Assembly: GCA_934668695.1 (NCBI GenBank)
Contig: CAKUOD010000007.1
Location: 11,715 to 75,714 of the forward strand
Origin: an uncultured Collinsella sp.
GTDB taxonomy: Bacteria; Actinomycetota; Coriobacteriia; Coriobacteriales; Coriobacteriaceae
Direction: 5' to 3'
DNA length: 64,000 nt
The first letter of the stretch is position 1; the number at the start of each line of letters is the position of its first letter. Below the pieces are notes generated by a model, which was not told the DNA's origin, made no database searches, and saw only the letters and a list, made by a program, of their open reading frames with translations. The translations under genes were made by a program, and so were the position numbers. Shown here piece after piece: positions 1 through 8,873 of this stretch.

Positions 1-2452
1 CGCCTGCTTCGCTCCAAGTCACCTTCACGTCAGCGCTGAGCTCGCCCTTCTTGTTGGGCGTCACCGTCACGGTGATCTCCGCGACGTTCTTGCTGTAGGC
101 AACGCCGTCAACCGTGGTCCCAGCGTTCTTCTCGCTGACCTTGTAGACATACGTGCCAGGTGCCTTGTATTCGATCGTGCCGAAGTTAATGGCCGCCTTG
201 CCCTTGTCATTCAGATCGTCCTTGGTCACGGACGCAAACACGGTCGCAGTCGCGGCCACGGGCATCGGGGCGTTGCCCTCGGACGTCAGCCCAAACTCAA
301 ACTTGTCCTCCTTCGTCCAGTCGCGGCCCACGAGCACCTTGGTCAAGCCAAAGCTCGCCTTGGTGTCCACCGTTGCCGGCGTCATGTCGTACTTATAGCT
401 GATCTTGCCGTTGTTGCCCAGGTAGGAGTTGACATGCGTCGCGGTCGCCTTGGCGGACATGTTGTTCCACTTGGGGTTGAGAACGTCTTTCGCGGTCTCG
501 GTGTTGTTGCCGCCCACGCTATCTTTGGTGGTATGGAGTTCGTCGATAAAGGCCAGGCGCGCGGTCCCGATGCTAAACGACAGGTTTCCGTCCTTGTCGG
601 CAACAATAGCGCCGTCGAACTTCGCGGCGTCGCCGCCGATAAACTCGATGACGGCGACGGCGGATTTGGCCTCGCCGTTCTCGCCCTGCTCCTCAAACTC
701 ATCCTTGTAGTAATAGGTGCCCTTTTCTGCCAGCGAATTCTTTGCAGGCTGCGTGCAGTCCTTATCCGTGTAAATAGGAGTCTGCTTCTGGAAGTAGTAG
801 TAGCGGTTGGTGTCGGCTGGCTCAAAGGTCGCAACCGTATCACCCAGCTCGCCGCGGCTCCACTTGTTCGCGTAGAAATTCACGGTCTTGGCGCCGTTGG
901 CAACAGTCGTATTGTTCTTGATGTAATCCTTGAGCCCCGTTACTTTCTCGGGCGTAAACAGGTTGTCGAGCGCAGCGCTCTTCACGCTCGAAGCGTACTT
1001 CACGCGGATAGGCTGAGCGCTGTCGACCGAGAGCTTGCCGTCTTCGTTCTTAAAGTGGCTCTGCGGAATCAACGACGCAGGGATGCTGACCGTTACGATA
1101 TCGCCCTTCTGGGGATTGTCCTTGTCAGCGTGCTGCACCGTGATAAGCAGGTCTTTTGCCTTGCCGGTGAACTCGTAGGTGTCGGTATTGGTTTCCTTGT
1201 TGAACGTCTTGCTCGTCTTGGTAAACGACGTACCGTTGATGATGGCTTCGGTAAAGCCGTCGACCTGCATAAAGTCGCCCAGCTCGTCGGTAAACGTAAC
1301 ATAGCCGGACTTGTTCGCGTCGTAACCCGTAGGGATTTTGGTCGGATGAGGTGCTTCAGACGTAATGGCCTTTGAAATGTCGTCGAAGACCTTCTTGAGC
1401 TCATCGGCATTGGTCGCCGACTTGTAGTAGTCGGAGTTTTCCGCGCGCGTACCGTGGGTGTCCCATGACGTAGCATTGGGATAGTTGCTCGACACGGCCT
1501 GCATGAACTTGTTCTCTTGGCTTGTCTTCGAATCTTGGACGCGTGCACTGGGGTTCGCACCATCAAAGATACCGATGGTGTAAACGGTGGCCTTGCCGTC
1601 CTTCATGTTCTTGGCAGCCGTCACGGCATCGTTGGCGACCTTAGAATCAAAGTCGCTATAACTCGTTGGTTTGCCGTCGGTAAAGAACACAACAATCTTC
1701 TTGGCGTCAGCGCGGCCAGAAGTTATGTCCTCGGCTAGCTTCAGACCATTGTCGGCGCGCGTGGCGCCGGCAGGCTTAATTTTCTTAATTGTATTCTTAA
1801 GAGCAGTAGCGCCGGCGCCGGAGCAATCGGTCAGGCCCGCCATTACCTGAGAGTAGTTATAGGTATTAAGTTGACCATATTCCCATTTATCGTATGTGTC
1901 GTTGCCGATCTTTTTATTCTCATCACCCGAGAACTTAATGACAGCAACCCTATGCTGCCTGCCTACGCCCTCGATGCTCTCGTTTTGCTTGGCGATGGTA
2001 TCAATAAAGCTATAGGCAGCGTTCTTTAGAGCTGTAATGCGCTTAGTGCTGTCGGTATCGCCCATAGCGCTATCCATCGAACCAGAGGCATCCAGCACCA
2101 TCACGATATCGAGCGGCGTGGTGACCGTCACGGTTGAATTGGATGTCGAGGACATCGCCGAAAGCGTGGTCACAAAATCTGATGCTTCGTCTTTTCCGGT
2201 CTCCTTGACCGTCTTGTCGGTCCAGATTCGGCCGACGTTTTGAGTCGTTACTTTATTACCGCTGTGGCCGGCCGCCCAGATTTCCCAGCGTCCGCTGGTG
2301 TCGGGGTCGACAACCGTTCCAGTCGCCGTCGGTCCGTCCATTCCTGTGCTGGACCTGGCGTTGGCCTCGGGCAGCATGGCGAATGCTGCAGCCGGCAACA
2401 CCAGCACTACGGCCAGCATCACCGCCAAGAGACCCCTCGTGTACTTACCCAT
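1..2452 (-). CDS. secreted VWA-domain, pilin-like surface adhesin (3' end outside window)
   Basis: Reading leftward from ATG at 2452 (preceded by an AGAAGGGAG ribosome site) the frame stays open for 817 codons to the window edge. Residues 1-32 form a signal peptide (basic start, hydrophobic VMLAVVLVLP, then AAAFA). A von Willebrand A domain follows: MIDAS motif DASGSMDS at residue 121, then a central TRADNG and FFTDGKP strand. Near the left edge an SFGLTKVLVGRDW...GTYVYKVSEKN segment matches the Spy0128/FctA isopeptide pilin domain, with the expected Lys and Glu. Family knowledge suggests a pilus-tip or wall-anchored adhesin; the C-terminus with any sortase signal lies outside. The class B sortase at 43.8 kb is a possible but unproven partner. 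Confidence 0.88.
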   Translation of the reverse strand, partial: MGKYTRGLLAVMLAVVLVLPAAAFAMLPEANARSSTGMDGPTATGTVVDPDTSGRWEIWAAGHSGNKVTTQNVGRIWTDKTVKETGKDEASDFVTTLSAMSSTSNSTVTVTTPLDIVMVLDASGSMDSAMGDTDSTKRITALKNAAYSFIDTIAKQNESIEGVGRQHRVAVIKFSGDENKKIGNDTYDKWEYGQLNTYNYSQVMAGLTDCSGAGATALKNTIKKIKPAGATRADNGLKLAEDITSGRADAKKIVVFFTDGKPTSYSDFDSKVANDAVTAAKNMKDGKATVYTIGIFDGANPSARVQDSKTSQENKFMQAVSSNYPNATSWDTHGTRAENSDYYKSATNADELKKVFDDISKAITSEAPHPTKIPTGYDANKSGYVTFTDELGDFMQVDGFTEAIINGTSFTKTSKTFNKETNTDTYEFTGKAKDLLITVQHADKDNPQKGDIVTVSIPASLIPQSHFKNEDGKLSVDSAQPIRVKYASSVKSAALDNLFTPEKVTGLKDYIKNNTTVANGAKTVNFYANKWSRGELGDTVATFEPADTNRYYYFQKQTPIYTDKDCTQPAKNSLAEKGTYYYKDEFEEQGENGEAKSAVAVIEFIGGDAAKFDGAIVADKDGNLSFSIGTARLAFIDELHTTKDSVGGNNTETAKDVLNPKWNNMSAKATATHVNSYLGNNGKISYKYDMTPATVDTKASFGLTKVLVGRDWTKEDKFEFGLTSEGNAPMPVAATATVFASVTKDDLNDKGKAAINFGTIEYKAPGTYVYKVSEKNAGTTVDGVAYSKNVAEITVTVTPNKKGELSADVKVTWSEAG

Positions 2453-2504
2453 CGTGTCTCCCTTCTCGCAGGATCAGACCTTGCATCAGCCTAAAGTTAC
2501 GGAA

Positions 2505-2584
2505 TGAGACACAGTTAGGGCAGGTGACACACGTTCCAGATTCGATTTTGGGCGTGAGACAAATGTCTCACCAAAGTTGAGACA
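2505..2584. promoter_or_regulatory. TGAGACA operator-like sites upstream of the adhesin gene
   Basis: Two direct copies of TGAGACACAG (2505 and 2578) flank a perfect dyad GTGAGACA-AA-TGTCTCAC at 2554-2571. They lie 53-132 bp upstream of the adhesin start. Arrangement and position suggest sites for a dimeric regulator; no regulator gene is adjacent, so function is inferred. Confidence 0.45.
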
Positions 2585-2670
2585 CAGCGTTTTCGCAGGA
2601 AAACGGATGCGACTCAAAAGTCGTGAGCGCGCACAGCGGCAAACGGCGCCATGTGGAGCCTTGCAGGGGC

Positions 2671-2700
2671 AAAATGACCCGTTTTCCTCCGTCCCCGGGG
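2671..2700 (-). repeat. copy 1 of a GGGGACGGAGGAAAA repeat
   Basis: On the minus strand this reads CCCCGGGGACGGAGGAAAAC followed by GGGTCATTTT. Closely similar segments occur at 19173-19203 and 19412-19453, each beside a palindrome of the family at 2733-2886. It is non-coding; the linked recurrence suggests a dispersed intergenic repeat. Confidence 0.55.
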
Positions 2701-2732
2701 GATAAGAGGCTGTTACCAATACGGCGCCATTT

Positions 2733-2886
2733 CAAAAGTATGCCGGTTTACTACGATAAAAACGAAATCCCCGACCACACCCGCTTTTTTCGCAAAGTCG
2801 CAAGCCGTCTACCTGCGGTTTTGTTTTTGCCGAATGCGGTGTGGTTGGAGGTTGGCGATTTATCGTAGTAAACCGGCATAGTTTTG
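2733..2886. repeat. long palindromic element, P family copy 1
   Basis: Terminal arms of 28 bp (2733-2760 and 2859-2886) are complementary with one mismatch. The interior holds a second pair of complementary tracts and, on the minus strand, the core AAAACCGCAGGTAGACGGCT. The core and flanking scaffold recur at 19246-19383 and 19498-19649, whereas the paired arms differ (TACGATAAA here, GGGGC in the copy at 19.5 kb). It fills much of the 500-base gap between the adhesin and the hydrogenase operon. Confidence 0.7.
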
Positions 2887-2960
2887 TTCGCGGCAGCCTA
2901 ACCGCGCGTTCACGCGCGGGGCCGGCGGGGCATTTTTGCCCCGCCGGCCCCGTCTTCGCG

Positions 2961-3302
2961 CTATTCCGGCTTGGTTTCTACCGTGGGAGTCTTGTCCGCC
3001 GCAACTGGGGTACGGGCGGCGTCCATACTCAGGCAGTGCTTGGGGCAGCTTTCGATGCATTCGCCACACACCACGCAGGCGTACGGGTCGATCGACCAGG
3101 TGCCGCCCTTGCGATCGACCGCGAGCGCGCCCGCCGGGCAGCGACGCGCACACATGCCGCAGCAGATGCACACATCCATGTCGTTAACGATATGTCCACG
3201 CAGGCGCTCGGGCGCTGCGAGCTCCTCCTGCGGATAGCACACCGTGACCGGCTGCTTGACCATAGAACCCAAGGCCGTCTTGGCAAATGTCAGTAAACTC
3301 AT
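2961..3302 (-). CDS. echF: Ech-type hydrogenase ferredoxin subunit (EchF/NuoI-like)
   Basis: This is a 113-residue 2x[4Fe-4S] protein. The first cluster motif is C45-x2-C48-x2-C51-x3-C55-P and the second C76-x2-C79-x2-C82-x3-C86-P. It would carry electrons between ferredoxin and the NiFe catalytic pair on the cytoplasmic side of the membrane. It is the last gene of the leftward operon, starting 6 bp after the large subunit with an AAAGGTAGG ribosome site. The C-terminal tail of about 23 residues, rich in Thr, Ala and Lys, has no obvious role. The assignment rests on motif plus operon order matching EchA-F. Confidence 0.88.
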   Translation of the reverse strand: MSLLTFAKTALGSMVKQPVTVCYPQEELAAPERLRGHIVNDMDVCICCGMCARRCPAGALAVDRKGGTWSIDPYACVVCGECIESCPKHCLSMDAARTPVAADKTPTVETKPE

Positions 3303-3308
3303 GCCGGC

Positions 3309-4397
3309 CTACCTTTCCGTGCAGCTAATGCAAGGGTCGATGGTCAGGATAATCATGGGCACGTTGGCGATGAGCACGCCCTGCAGCGCATGCGTCAGAC
3401 CAGCCAGGTTCTGCGACGTCGGCGTGCGCACGCGGAAGCGATCCAAGTTCTTGGTGCCGTTGCCGCGCACATAGTAATACGCCTCACCGCGCGGCTGCTC
3501 AATCACAACCTCGCCGCGGGCACCATCGGCCGGCGTAAGCTTGGTACGTCCACCGATACCGTCATGCGGAATCTTTGCCACGAGTTCCTTGATAATGTCC
3601 ATGGCCTGCGTGACCTCGGCGCATCGCACCTGGCAGCGGGCATAGCAGTCACCGTCGGTGGCAACGATGGGCTCAAACGCGGACAGGTCCGCATAGGCGC
3701 CGTCGCCGAACATGCGCACGTCGTAGTCCACGCCCGAGGCGCGGCCAAACGGACCGACCATCGAAAGATCCAGCGCGTCCTTCTTGCTGATCACGCCCAC
3801 GCCATGCAGGCGCTCGCCGCAGCTGGCGTCGTCCAAAAACGTATGCACCAGCGCCTCGTAGTCGGAACGCATGGCATCGAGCGTCTGGACAATGCCCGCC
3901 AGCTCGGAGTCCTCGATGTCGTGCTTAAGGCCGCCGATCTCGTTGATCGACAGAATCACGCGACCGCCGCAGGTGCTCTCAAAGATCTTGAGGATCTGCT
4001 CGCGCAGGGTCCATGAACGATAGAACAGTGCCTCAAAGCCAAAGGCATCGGCGAGCAGGCCCAGCCACAGCAGGTGCGAGTGGATGCGCGAAAGCTCGTG
4101 CAAAATGGTGCGGATATACTGCACGCGGCCGGGCACCTCGATGTCAAGCATGCGTTCGCAGGCGCTGGCATAGCCGCAGCTGTGGCCCACGGCGCAAATG
4201 CCGCAGATGCGCTCGGCGATGTAGCCAAACTGATGCATATCGCGCTTTTCGGTGAGCTTCTCGAGCCCGCGGTGCACAAAGCCGATCTGCGGAATTGCCT
4301 CGATGACGCGGTCGTCCTCGATCACCAGGTCCAGATGAAGCGGCTCGGGCAGCACCGGGTGCTGCGGGCCAAACGGAATAACGGAGCGATGTGCCAT
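3309..4397 (-). CDS. echE: Ech-type [NiFe] hydrogenase large subunit (EchE/NuoD-like)
   Basis: The protein has 362 residues. The N-terminal nickel motif RICGICAVGHS supplies C65 and C68, and the C-terminal motif DPCISCTER supplies C356 and C359, so all four Ni-Fe cysteines are present and this is a catalytic hydrogenase rather than a NuoD of complex I. The reading frame ends exactly three residues after C359, leaving no C-terminal extension for a maturation protease to remove, as described for EchE of Methanosarcina. It is preceded by a GGAGG site and sits 5 bp after the NuoC-like subunit. hyp maturation genes are not in the window. Confidence 0.92.
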   Translation of the reverse strand: MAHRSVIPFGPQHPVLPEPLHLDLVIEDDRVIEAIPQIGFVHRGLEKLTEKRDMHQFGYIAERICGICAVGHSCGYASACERMLDIEVPGRVQYIRTILHELSRIHSHLLWLGLLADAFGFEALFYRSWTLREQILKIFESTCGGRVILSINEIGGLKHDIEDSELAGIVQTLDAMRSDYEALVHTFLDDASCGERLHGVGVISKKDALDLSMVGPFGRASGVDYDVRMFGDGAYADLSAFEPIVATDGDCYARCQVRCAEVTQAMDIIKELVAKIPHDGIGGRTKLTPADGARGEVVIEQPRGEAYYYVRGNGTKNLDRFRVRTPTSQNLAGLTHALQGVLIANVPMIILTIDPCISCTER

Positions 4398-4402
4398 GGA
4401 CC

Positions 4403-5110
4403 TTACGCCTCCTTTTTCTGCTTGTCGCGGGCGGCCTTGGCGGCAAGCGCCGCGCGGACCTTGGCCGCTTTCTCGGGATCCATGGCGGCGAGCTTTGCCT
4501 CCATCTCGGCAGCCTTGAGCGCCGCCTTCGCAGCGGCTTCATCATGCTGATCATCGGAGCCGGCAGCCGCAGCGGGCTTGGCGGCAGCAGTGCCTGCGGC
4601 ATCGCCGGCACCCTCCCCCGCAGCGGCAGCAGCGGCGGCCTTCTCGGCCGCGGCCTTGCGCGCTTTGGCCTCGGCGGCGGCGCGGACCTTCATGGCCTTC
4701 TCGCGCGCGGCCTTCACCTCGGGCGAAATGACGCTCATGGGCTCGGCAGTCGAAACCTGGTAGAAAAAGCCCTTAAAGTCGATCTGCATGTCGGTGATGG
4801 CAAGACCAAACAGGTCGTGCGCTTCGTTTTCAAACGGGAATACTGCCGGATAGTACGAGCTGATGGACGGAATCTCCTGGTACTGATTAATTCCCTCAAC
4901 CACCAGGTTCTCGATCGCATAGCTGCCGTCCTGCGCAATCTGCTCCTGAGCAGCACGAACGTTGATAAACGTATAGACCAAGCGATACGTGCCGTCGTCG
5001 ACGTTGCGCTCGGCGTGCATCTGCACAAAGCGCGCGCCGACGCCCTTGAGCGCCTGAACATGCGGCAGGAGCTCGTCGATCCCGACGGTGGTATAGATAG
5101 CCTTTTGCAT
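4403..5110 (-). CDS. echD: Ech-type hydrogenase NuoC-like subunit with Ala/Lys-rich tail
   Basis: Residues 1-140 resemble the 30-kDa (NuoC/EchD) subunit, ending in the characteristic YYPAVFPFENEAHDLFG and DFKGFFY segment. Residues about 145-235 are a low-complexity, strongly helical Ala/Lys/Glu tail not expected in EchD. The gene overlaps the small-subunit gene by one base (TAATG) and has an AGGAGG site inside the upstream gene, so the two are probably translationally coupled. Role: structural link between the NiFe large subunit and the small subunit. Confidence 0.85.
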   Translation of the reverse strand: MQKAIYTTVGIDELLPHVQALKGVGARFVQMHAERNVDDGTYRLVYTFINVRAAQEQIAQDGSYAIENLVVEGINQYQEIPSISSYYPAVFPFENEAHDLFGLAITDMQIDFKGFFYQVSTAEPMSVISPEVKAAREKAMKVRAAAEAKARKAAAEKAAAAAAAGEGAGDAAGTAAAKPAAAAGSDDQHDEAAAKAALKAAEMEAKLAAMDPEKAAKVRAALAAKAARDKQKKEA

Positions 5111-5727
5111 TACTCGGCCTCCTTTGCAGCGGCGGGCTCGACGGCAGCGCTGTCAGCAGCGGCGGGCGCACCGTTAGCGGCGCCCGCGTCGGCACCGGCC
5201 CCAGCCCCGGCCCCCGCAGCTGCCACAAACCCGTCCTCGCCCAGCTCGACGCCACCGTCCCAGGTGGCGGCACCGCCCACGGTGAGCGGATCGCCGCCGG
5301 CGCGCATCACGGCCTCCTTCTGGTCCAGGATGCCGCACGCCTCCACGATGGCATCGATCACGGTCTCGGGGCGAATGGCGCATCCGGGCGCGTACACGTC
5401 CACGGGAATCGCGCGGTCCACGCCGCCAATCACGTTATAGGCATCGCGGAACACGCCGCCCGAACACGCGCAGATGCCGCAGGCCACCACGCACTTGGGC
5501 TCGAGCATCTGGTTGTAGATCTGGCGCACGACGGGCAGGTTCTGGGCATTAACCGAACCCGTCACCAAAAAGATATCCGCATGTTTGGGGTTGCCGGTGT
5601 TGACCACACCAAAACGCTCCGCATCGAACAGTGGGGTAAGCGAGGCCAGCACCTCGATATCGCATCCGTTGCAGCTCGAGCCGTCGTAATGAATAACCCA
5701 CGGCGAGCGCGACATTTTATGATCCAT
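5110..5727 (-). CDS. echC: Ech-type hydrogenase small subunit (EchC/NuoB-like)
   Basis: A 205-residue protein with the NuoB/HycG-type [4Fe-4S] ligand pattern: SSCNGC (C19, C22), the ACGICACSGG segment around C86, and APGC (C116). This cluster passes electrons to the NiFe site of the large subunit. From about residue 165 the protein becomes an Ala/Gly-rich tail absent from typical NuoB proteins, echoing the tail on the neighbouring NuoC-like subunit. Start chosen at 5727 because an AGGAGGCGGCATCC site precedes it; an internal ATG at 5715 is less well placed. Confidence 0.88.
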   Translation of the reverse strand: MDHKMSRSPWVIHYDGSSCNGCDIEVLASLTPLFDAERFGVVNTGNPKHADIFLVTGSVNAQNLPVVRQIYNQMLEPKCVVACGICACSGGVFRDAYNVIGGVDRAIPVDVYAPGCAIRPETVIDAIVEACGILDQKEAVMRAGGDPLTVGGAATWDGGVELGEDGFVAAAGAGAGAGADAGAANGAPAAADSAAVEPAAAKEAE

Positions 5728-5739
5728 GGATGCCGCCTC

Positions 5740-8622
5740 CTAAATAAACACGTCGACGAGGATGGGCATAAGGTTGAGCAGGCCAAACACCAGCGCCACG
5801 CCCCATCCGAGCTTAAAGCAGCTGCGCCAGGTGCTACGGGCGAAGGTGTTATCGATCAGTACCTCGACAAAATACGTCGCGACCATCACGACCAGGGCAA
5901 CCACCCAGCTCACCGGGTTGTCCCAAACAAAAAACATGCCCACCCACATCAAAAACAGCACGGTCTCGCACCAGTGCATAAGGGTCATCTTGGCCAGCGT
6001 GCTGCCGCTCATCTCGGTGGCGACGCCCTGGACAATCTCCTGATGCGCGTGATGCGAGTACGAAAGATCGAACGGCGACTTGCGCAGCTTGATGGTAAGC
6101 ACCGCGAGCAGCGCGAGGAAAATGGGCGCGCTGTACACGATGATGGGCGCCGACTGCCCGGTCACGGCGATGGAATCAAAGCTATCGGTGGCGAGATACA
6201 GGCCCACGCTCATCAGCAGAACGGCGGGCTCGTAACTCATGACCTGCAGCAGCTCGCGGTCGGCGCCGACCTGGGCAAACGGGCTTTGCGTCGAGGCGGA
6301 CGCCAACACCACAAAGATCGCAGCGAGCGTCACCATAAAGGCGCACAGCAGCGTGTTGGAGCCCGACACAAAGATGCCGCCGCCCACCACGGTAAAGATG
6401 AGCGCGCACGCCATGTAGGTATCGTCCATGGTGTTTACGCTGGCAGGGGCCTTGCGCAGCAGCTTGGCAACGTCGTAGAACGGTTGCAGCAGGCGCGGGC
6501 CCACGCGGCCCTGCATACGGGCGGACAGCTTGCGATCGATGCCGTCGATCAGGCCGCCCACAAACGGCGCTAGGAGGGCAAACGCCACGGTGCCTATAAA
6601 GATGCCCACGACGCCCGAGCCTTCGAAATATTTACCGCGCAGCACCGAGGGCGCACTCATGGCAAGCCGCTCGGGCCCAATCCACGCGCAGCACAGCAGC
6701 GCAAACAGAATGATGCTGCAGCACACGACGCTACCCGCGGGGCCAATACGCTTCTCGCCAAGGGCGTCCTCCGAGTACCAATTGCGCTTTTCGGCCTTTA
6801 CCTCGCGTCCCATCGAGCCGCGGAAATGGCGATATTTGTCGGTTCCCACACCCGAAAGATATACGTTTACGTGCGGCTTGTTGCTCACGCGGAATGAAGT
6901 CAGCAGCACCACGGCGATAAAAGCCACGATAACCACCATCAGGTACATGGCGTCCTTGCCGATGACGTGCGGCACGCGGCCAAACACCATGGCCAGGTAG
7001 GGCGACACCAGGCCGCTCGAGATGAGCGGGAACGCCACGCAGCACAGCACCAGCAGCGCGGCGATGGTGTTGAGCGCCGCCCACTCGGTCTTATGGACAT
7101 TGACCTCAACGTTTTGGGCCGTGGGGTCGACGCCCGAAAGCTTGGCGAGCCACTTGCCCCAGAAGAAGAACGTCGCGGCCGAGCCAAAGGCCAGCACCAT
7201 GATCATGAGCACGTTGCCGGTCTGCGCGAACGCCACCAGGGCGCCCCACTTGGACACGAGCATGCCAAACGGCGCCACGAACATGCCCATGATGCCCAGC
7301 ATCATCAGGCGCGTCAGGTGCGGCATGCGGCTGAACATGCCATCCATGTCCTCGATGTTGCGGCTGCCGATATGGTGCTCGGCGGTGCCCACGCACAGGA
7401 ACAGCAGCGACTTGGCAACCGTGTGGAACAGGATCAGGAAGATGGCGGCCCATACGGCCTCGGGCGCGCCGACGCCCAGGCAGGCACTGATGAGGCCCAG
7501 GTTGGAGATGGTGGAATACGCAAGCACGCGCTTGGCGTTGCTCTGCGAGATGGCCATAAGGGCGGCCAGCAAAAACGTGATGGCGCCCACGCTGGTGACC
7601 ATAAAGCCCGTCACGGGATAGATAGCGTAGAGCGGGCTGAGCTTGACCATCAGGAACACGCCGGCCTTGACCATGGTGGACGAGTGCAGCAGGGCGCTCG
7701 TGGGCGTGGGGGCGACCATGGCGCCGAGCAGCCAGGTGTGGAACGGCATCTGCGCGGCCTTGGTGAGGGCGGCGAGCGACAGCAGTACAACCGGCATCAC
7801 CAGCAGCGCAGACTGCGCGGTGCCGGCACCGGAAAGCTCGATCATGCCCGAGATGGTCAACGGCATGCCGTTAACGTGCAGGTACATGAGCCCCGCCAAA
7901 AACGCGATGCCGCCCAGCATGTTGAGGATGATCTGGGTAAAGGCGTTTTTGATGGCCTCGGGCGTGCGCGTGTAGCCAATCATGAGGAACGAGCACACGG
8001 TGGTGATTTCCCAGCCACAGAACAGCCACTCAAGGTTGTCGCTCGTCACGATGACGAACATGGCCGAGAGGAACAGGAACATAAGCGCCAGGAACTGCGG
8101 GCGTCGGTCGGGCGCCGCCTGCCCGCGCAGCGCTGCCTCGTGCTCGTCGTGGGCCTGGAAGTCCTTCATGTAGCCCAGGGCGTACACGCAGATAAGGCTG
8201 CCGACAATGCCGACGGCAAGCACCATGATCACACTCATGTAATCCAGGTAGAGCGGCGTGGCGGTGACAACCTCGGCCGCGGGCAGCGTCATGGCAGCGA
8301 AGGCAACCGAACCCACCAGCTGCACCACGCCGAGCACCGTGGTGAGCGTGCTCTTATATTTACGCGCGTTGTACAGGATGATGGCGCACAGGATGACATC
8401 GATGACGGAGCTGATGATGGAGAGCACATGCGAGGTGCCCGGTGCCACCTCGAAGCTCTGCGGTCCCGCGCCAAAAAACATGACGGCGACTACAACCGTC
8501 ACCGCCATAATGATGCCGGAGCCTACAAGCCCTACCGCATCGCGGGCGCGGTCACCGCGCGCGAGCAGCATGCCCAGCGCCGGTACCAGCGGAAACAGGG
8601 TAAGGAAATACAGTAGCGTCAT
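5740..8622 (-). CDS. echAB: fused EchA-EchB: NuoL/Mrp-type antiporter joined to NuoH-like membrane anchor
   Basis: One uninterrupted 960-residue membrane protein. Residues 1 to about 600 are a proton-antiporter (NuoL/HyfB/EchA) module, with the signature KAAQMPFHTWL, then APTPTSALLHSSTMVKAG. From about residue 665 the sequence is NuoH/EchB-like: SARMQGRVGPRLLQPFYD and SPFDLSYSHHAHQEIVQG are the hallmark loops that dock the hydrogenase. A hydrophilic stretch (about 590-640) joins them. Family knowledge places EchA and EchB as separate adjacent genes, so this is a natural fusion in the canonical order. It should couple ferredoxin oxidation/H2 formation to ion export. First gene of the operon; GGGGGAGTGATGG precedes the ATG. 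Confidence 0.9.
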   Translation of the reverse strand: MTLLYFLTLFPLVPALGMLLARGDRARDAVGLVGSGIIMAVTVVVAVMFFGAGPQSFEVAPGTSHVLSIISSVIDVILCAIILYNARKYKSTLTTVLGVVQLVGSVAFAAMTLPAAEVVTATPLYLDYMSVIMVLAVGIVGSLICVYALGYMKDFQAHDEHEAALRGQAAPDRRPQFLALMFLFLSAMFVIVTSDNLEWLFCGWEITTVCSFLMIGYTRTPEAIKNAFTQIILNMLGGIAFLAGLMYLHVNGMPLTISGMIELSGAGTAQSALLVMPVVLLSLAALTKAAQMPFHTWLLGAMVAPTPTSALLHSSTMVKAGVFLMVKLSPLYAIYPVTGFMVTSVGAITFLLAALMAISQSNAKRVLAYSTISNLGLISACLGVGAPEAVWAAIFLILFHTVAKSLLFLCVGTAEHHIGSRNIEDMDGMFSRMPHLTRLMMLGIMGMFVAPFGMLVSKWGALVAFAQTGNVLMIMVLAFGSAATFFFWGKWLAKLSGVDPTAQNVEVNVHKTEWAALNTIAALLVLCCVAFPLISSGLVSPYLAMVFGRVPHVIGKDAMYLMVVIVAFIAVVLLTSFRVSNKPHVNVYLSGVGTDKYRHFRGSMGREVKAEKRNWYSEDALGEKRIGPAGSVVCCSIILFALLCCAWIGPERLAMSAPSVLRGKYFEGSGVVGIFIGTVAFALLAPFVGGLIDGIDRKLSARMQGRVGPRLLQPFYDVAKLLRKAPASVNTMDDTYMACALIFTVVGGGIFVSGSNTLLCAFMVTLAAIFVVLASASTQSPFAQVGADRELLQVMSYEPAVLLMSVGLYLATDSFDSIAVTGQSAPIIVYSAPIFLALLAVLTIKLRKSPFDLSYSHHAHQEIVQGVATEMSGSTLAKMTLMHWCETVLFLMWVGMFFVWDNPVSWVVALVVMVATYFVEVLIDNTFARSTWRSCFKLGWGVALVFGLLNLMPILVDVFI

Positions 8623-8873
8623 ACCATCACTCCCCCATGCAAAAACGCTGCAATTGTTTAACGTTATAGCTCAGTTGAGGAGTAGCGGCGGCGGGTTTTC
8701 GGTCAACTGGGGAGTTTTAGGCGTACGGGGTAAGGAGTCTGTCCGCTTTGGAGCAGAGAGGCGACGCTCCCCCTATCGCGGCGGCGGGCGCACGGGCCAC
8801 TGCGCGCGGTTTATTAACCACTTTGGAGGATGTTCCAGTAGGCTCACGACGGTCCAAAAAGTTGGCGCGGCAA
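8623..8873. other. intergenic leader of the hydrogenase operon
   Basis: No gene seen. On the minus strand a TATAAC hexamer about 50 bp before the EchAB start is a weak -10 candidate. I see no riboswitch-like fold or repeat. Confidence 0.3.

Noticed and set aside
2453..2960. Additional small genes in the adhesin-hydrogenase gap
   Set aside because: The open frames there follow the palindromic arms and lack ribosome sites or recognisable products.
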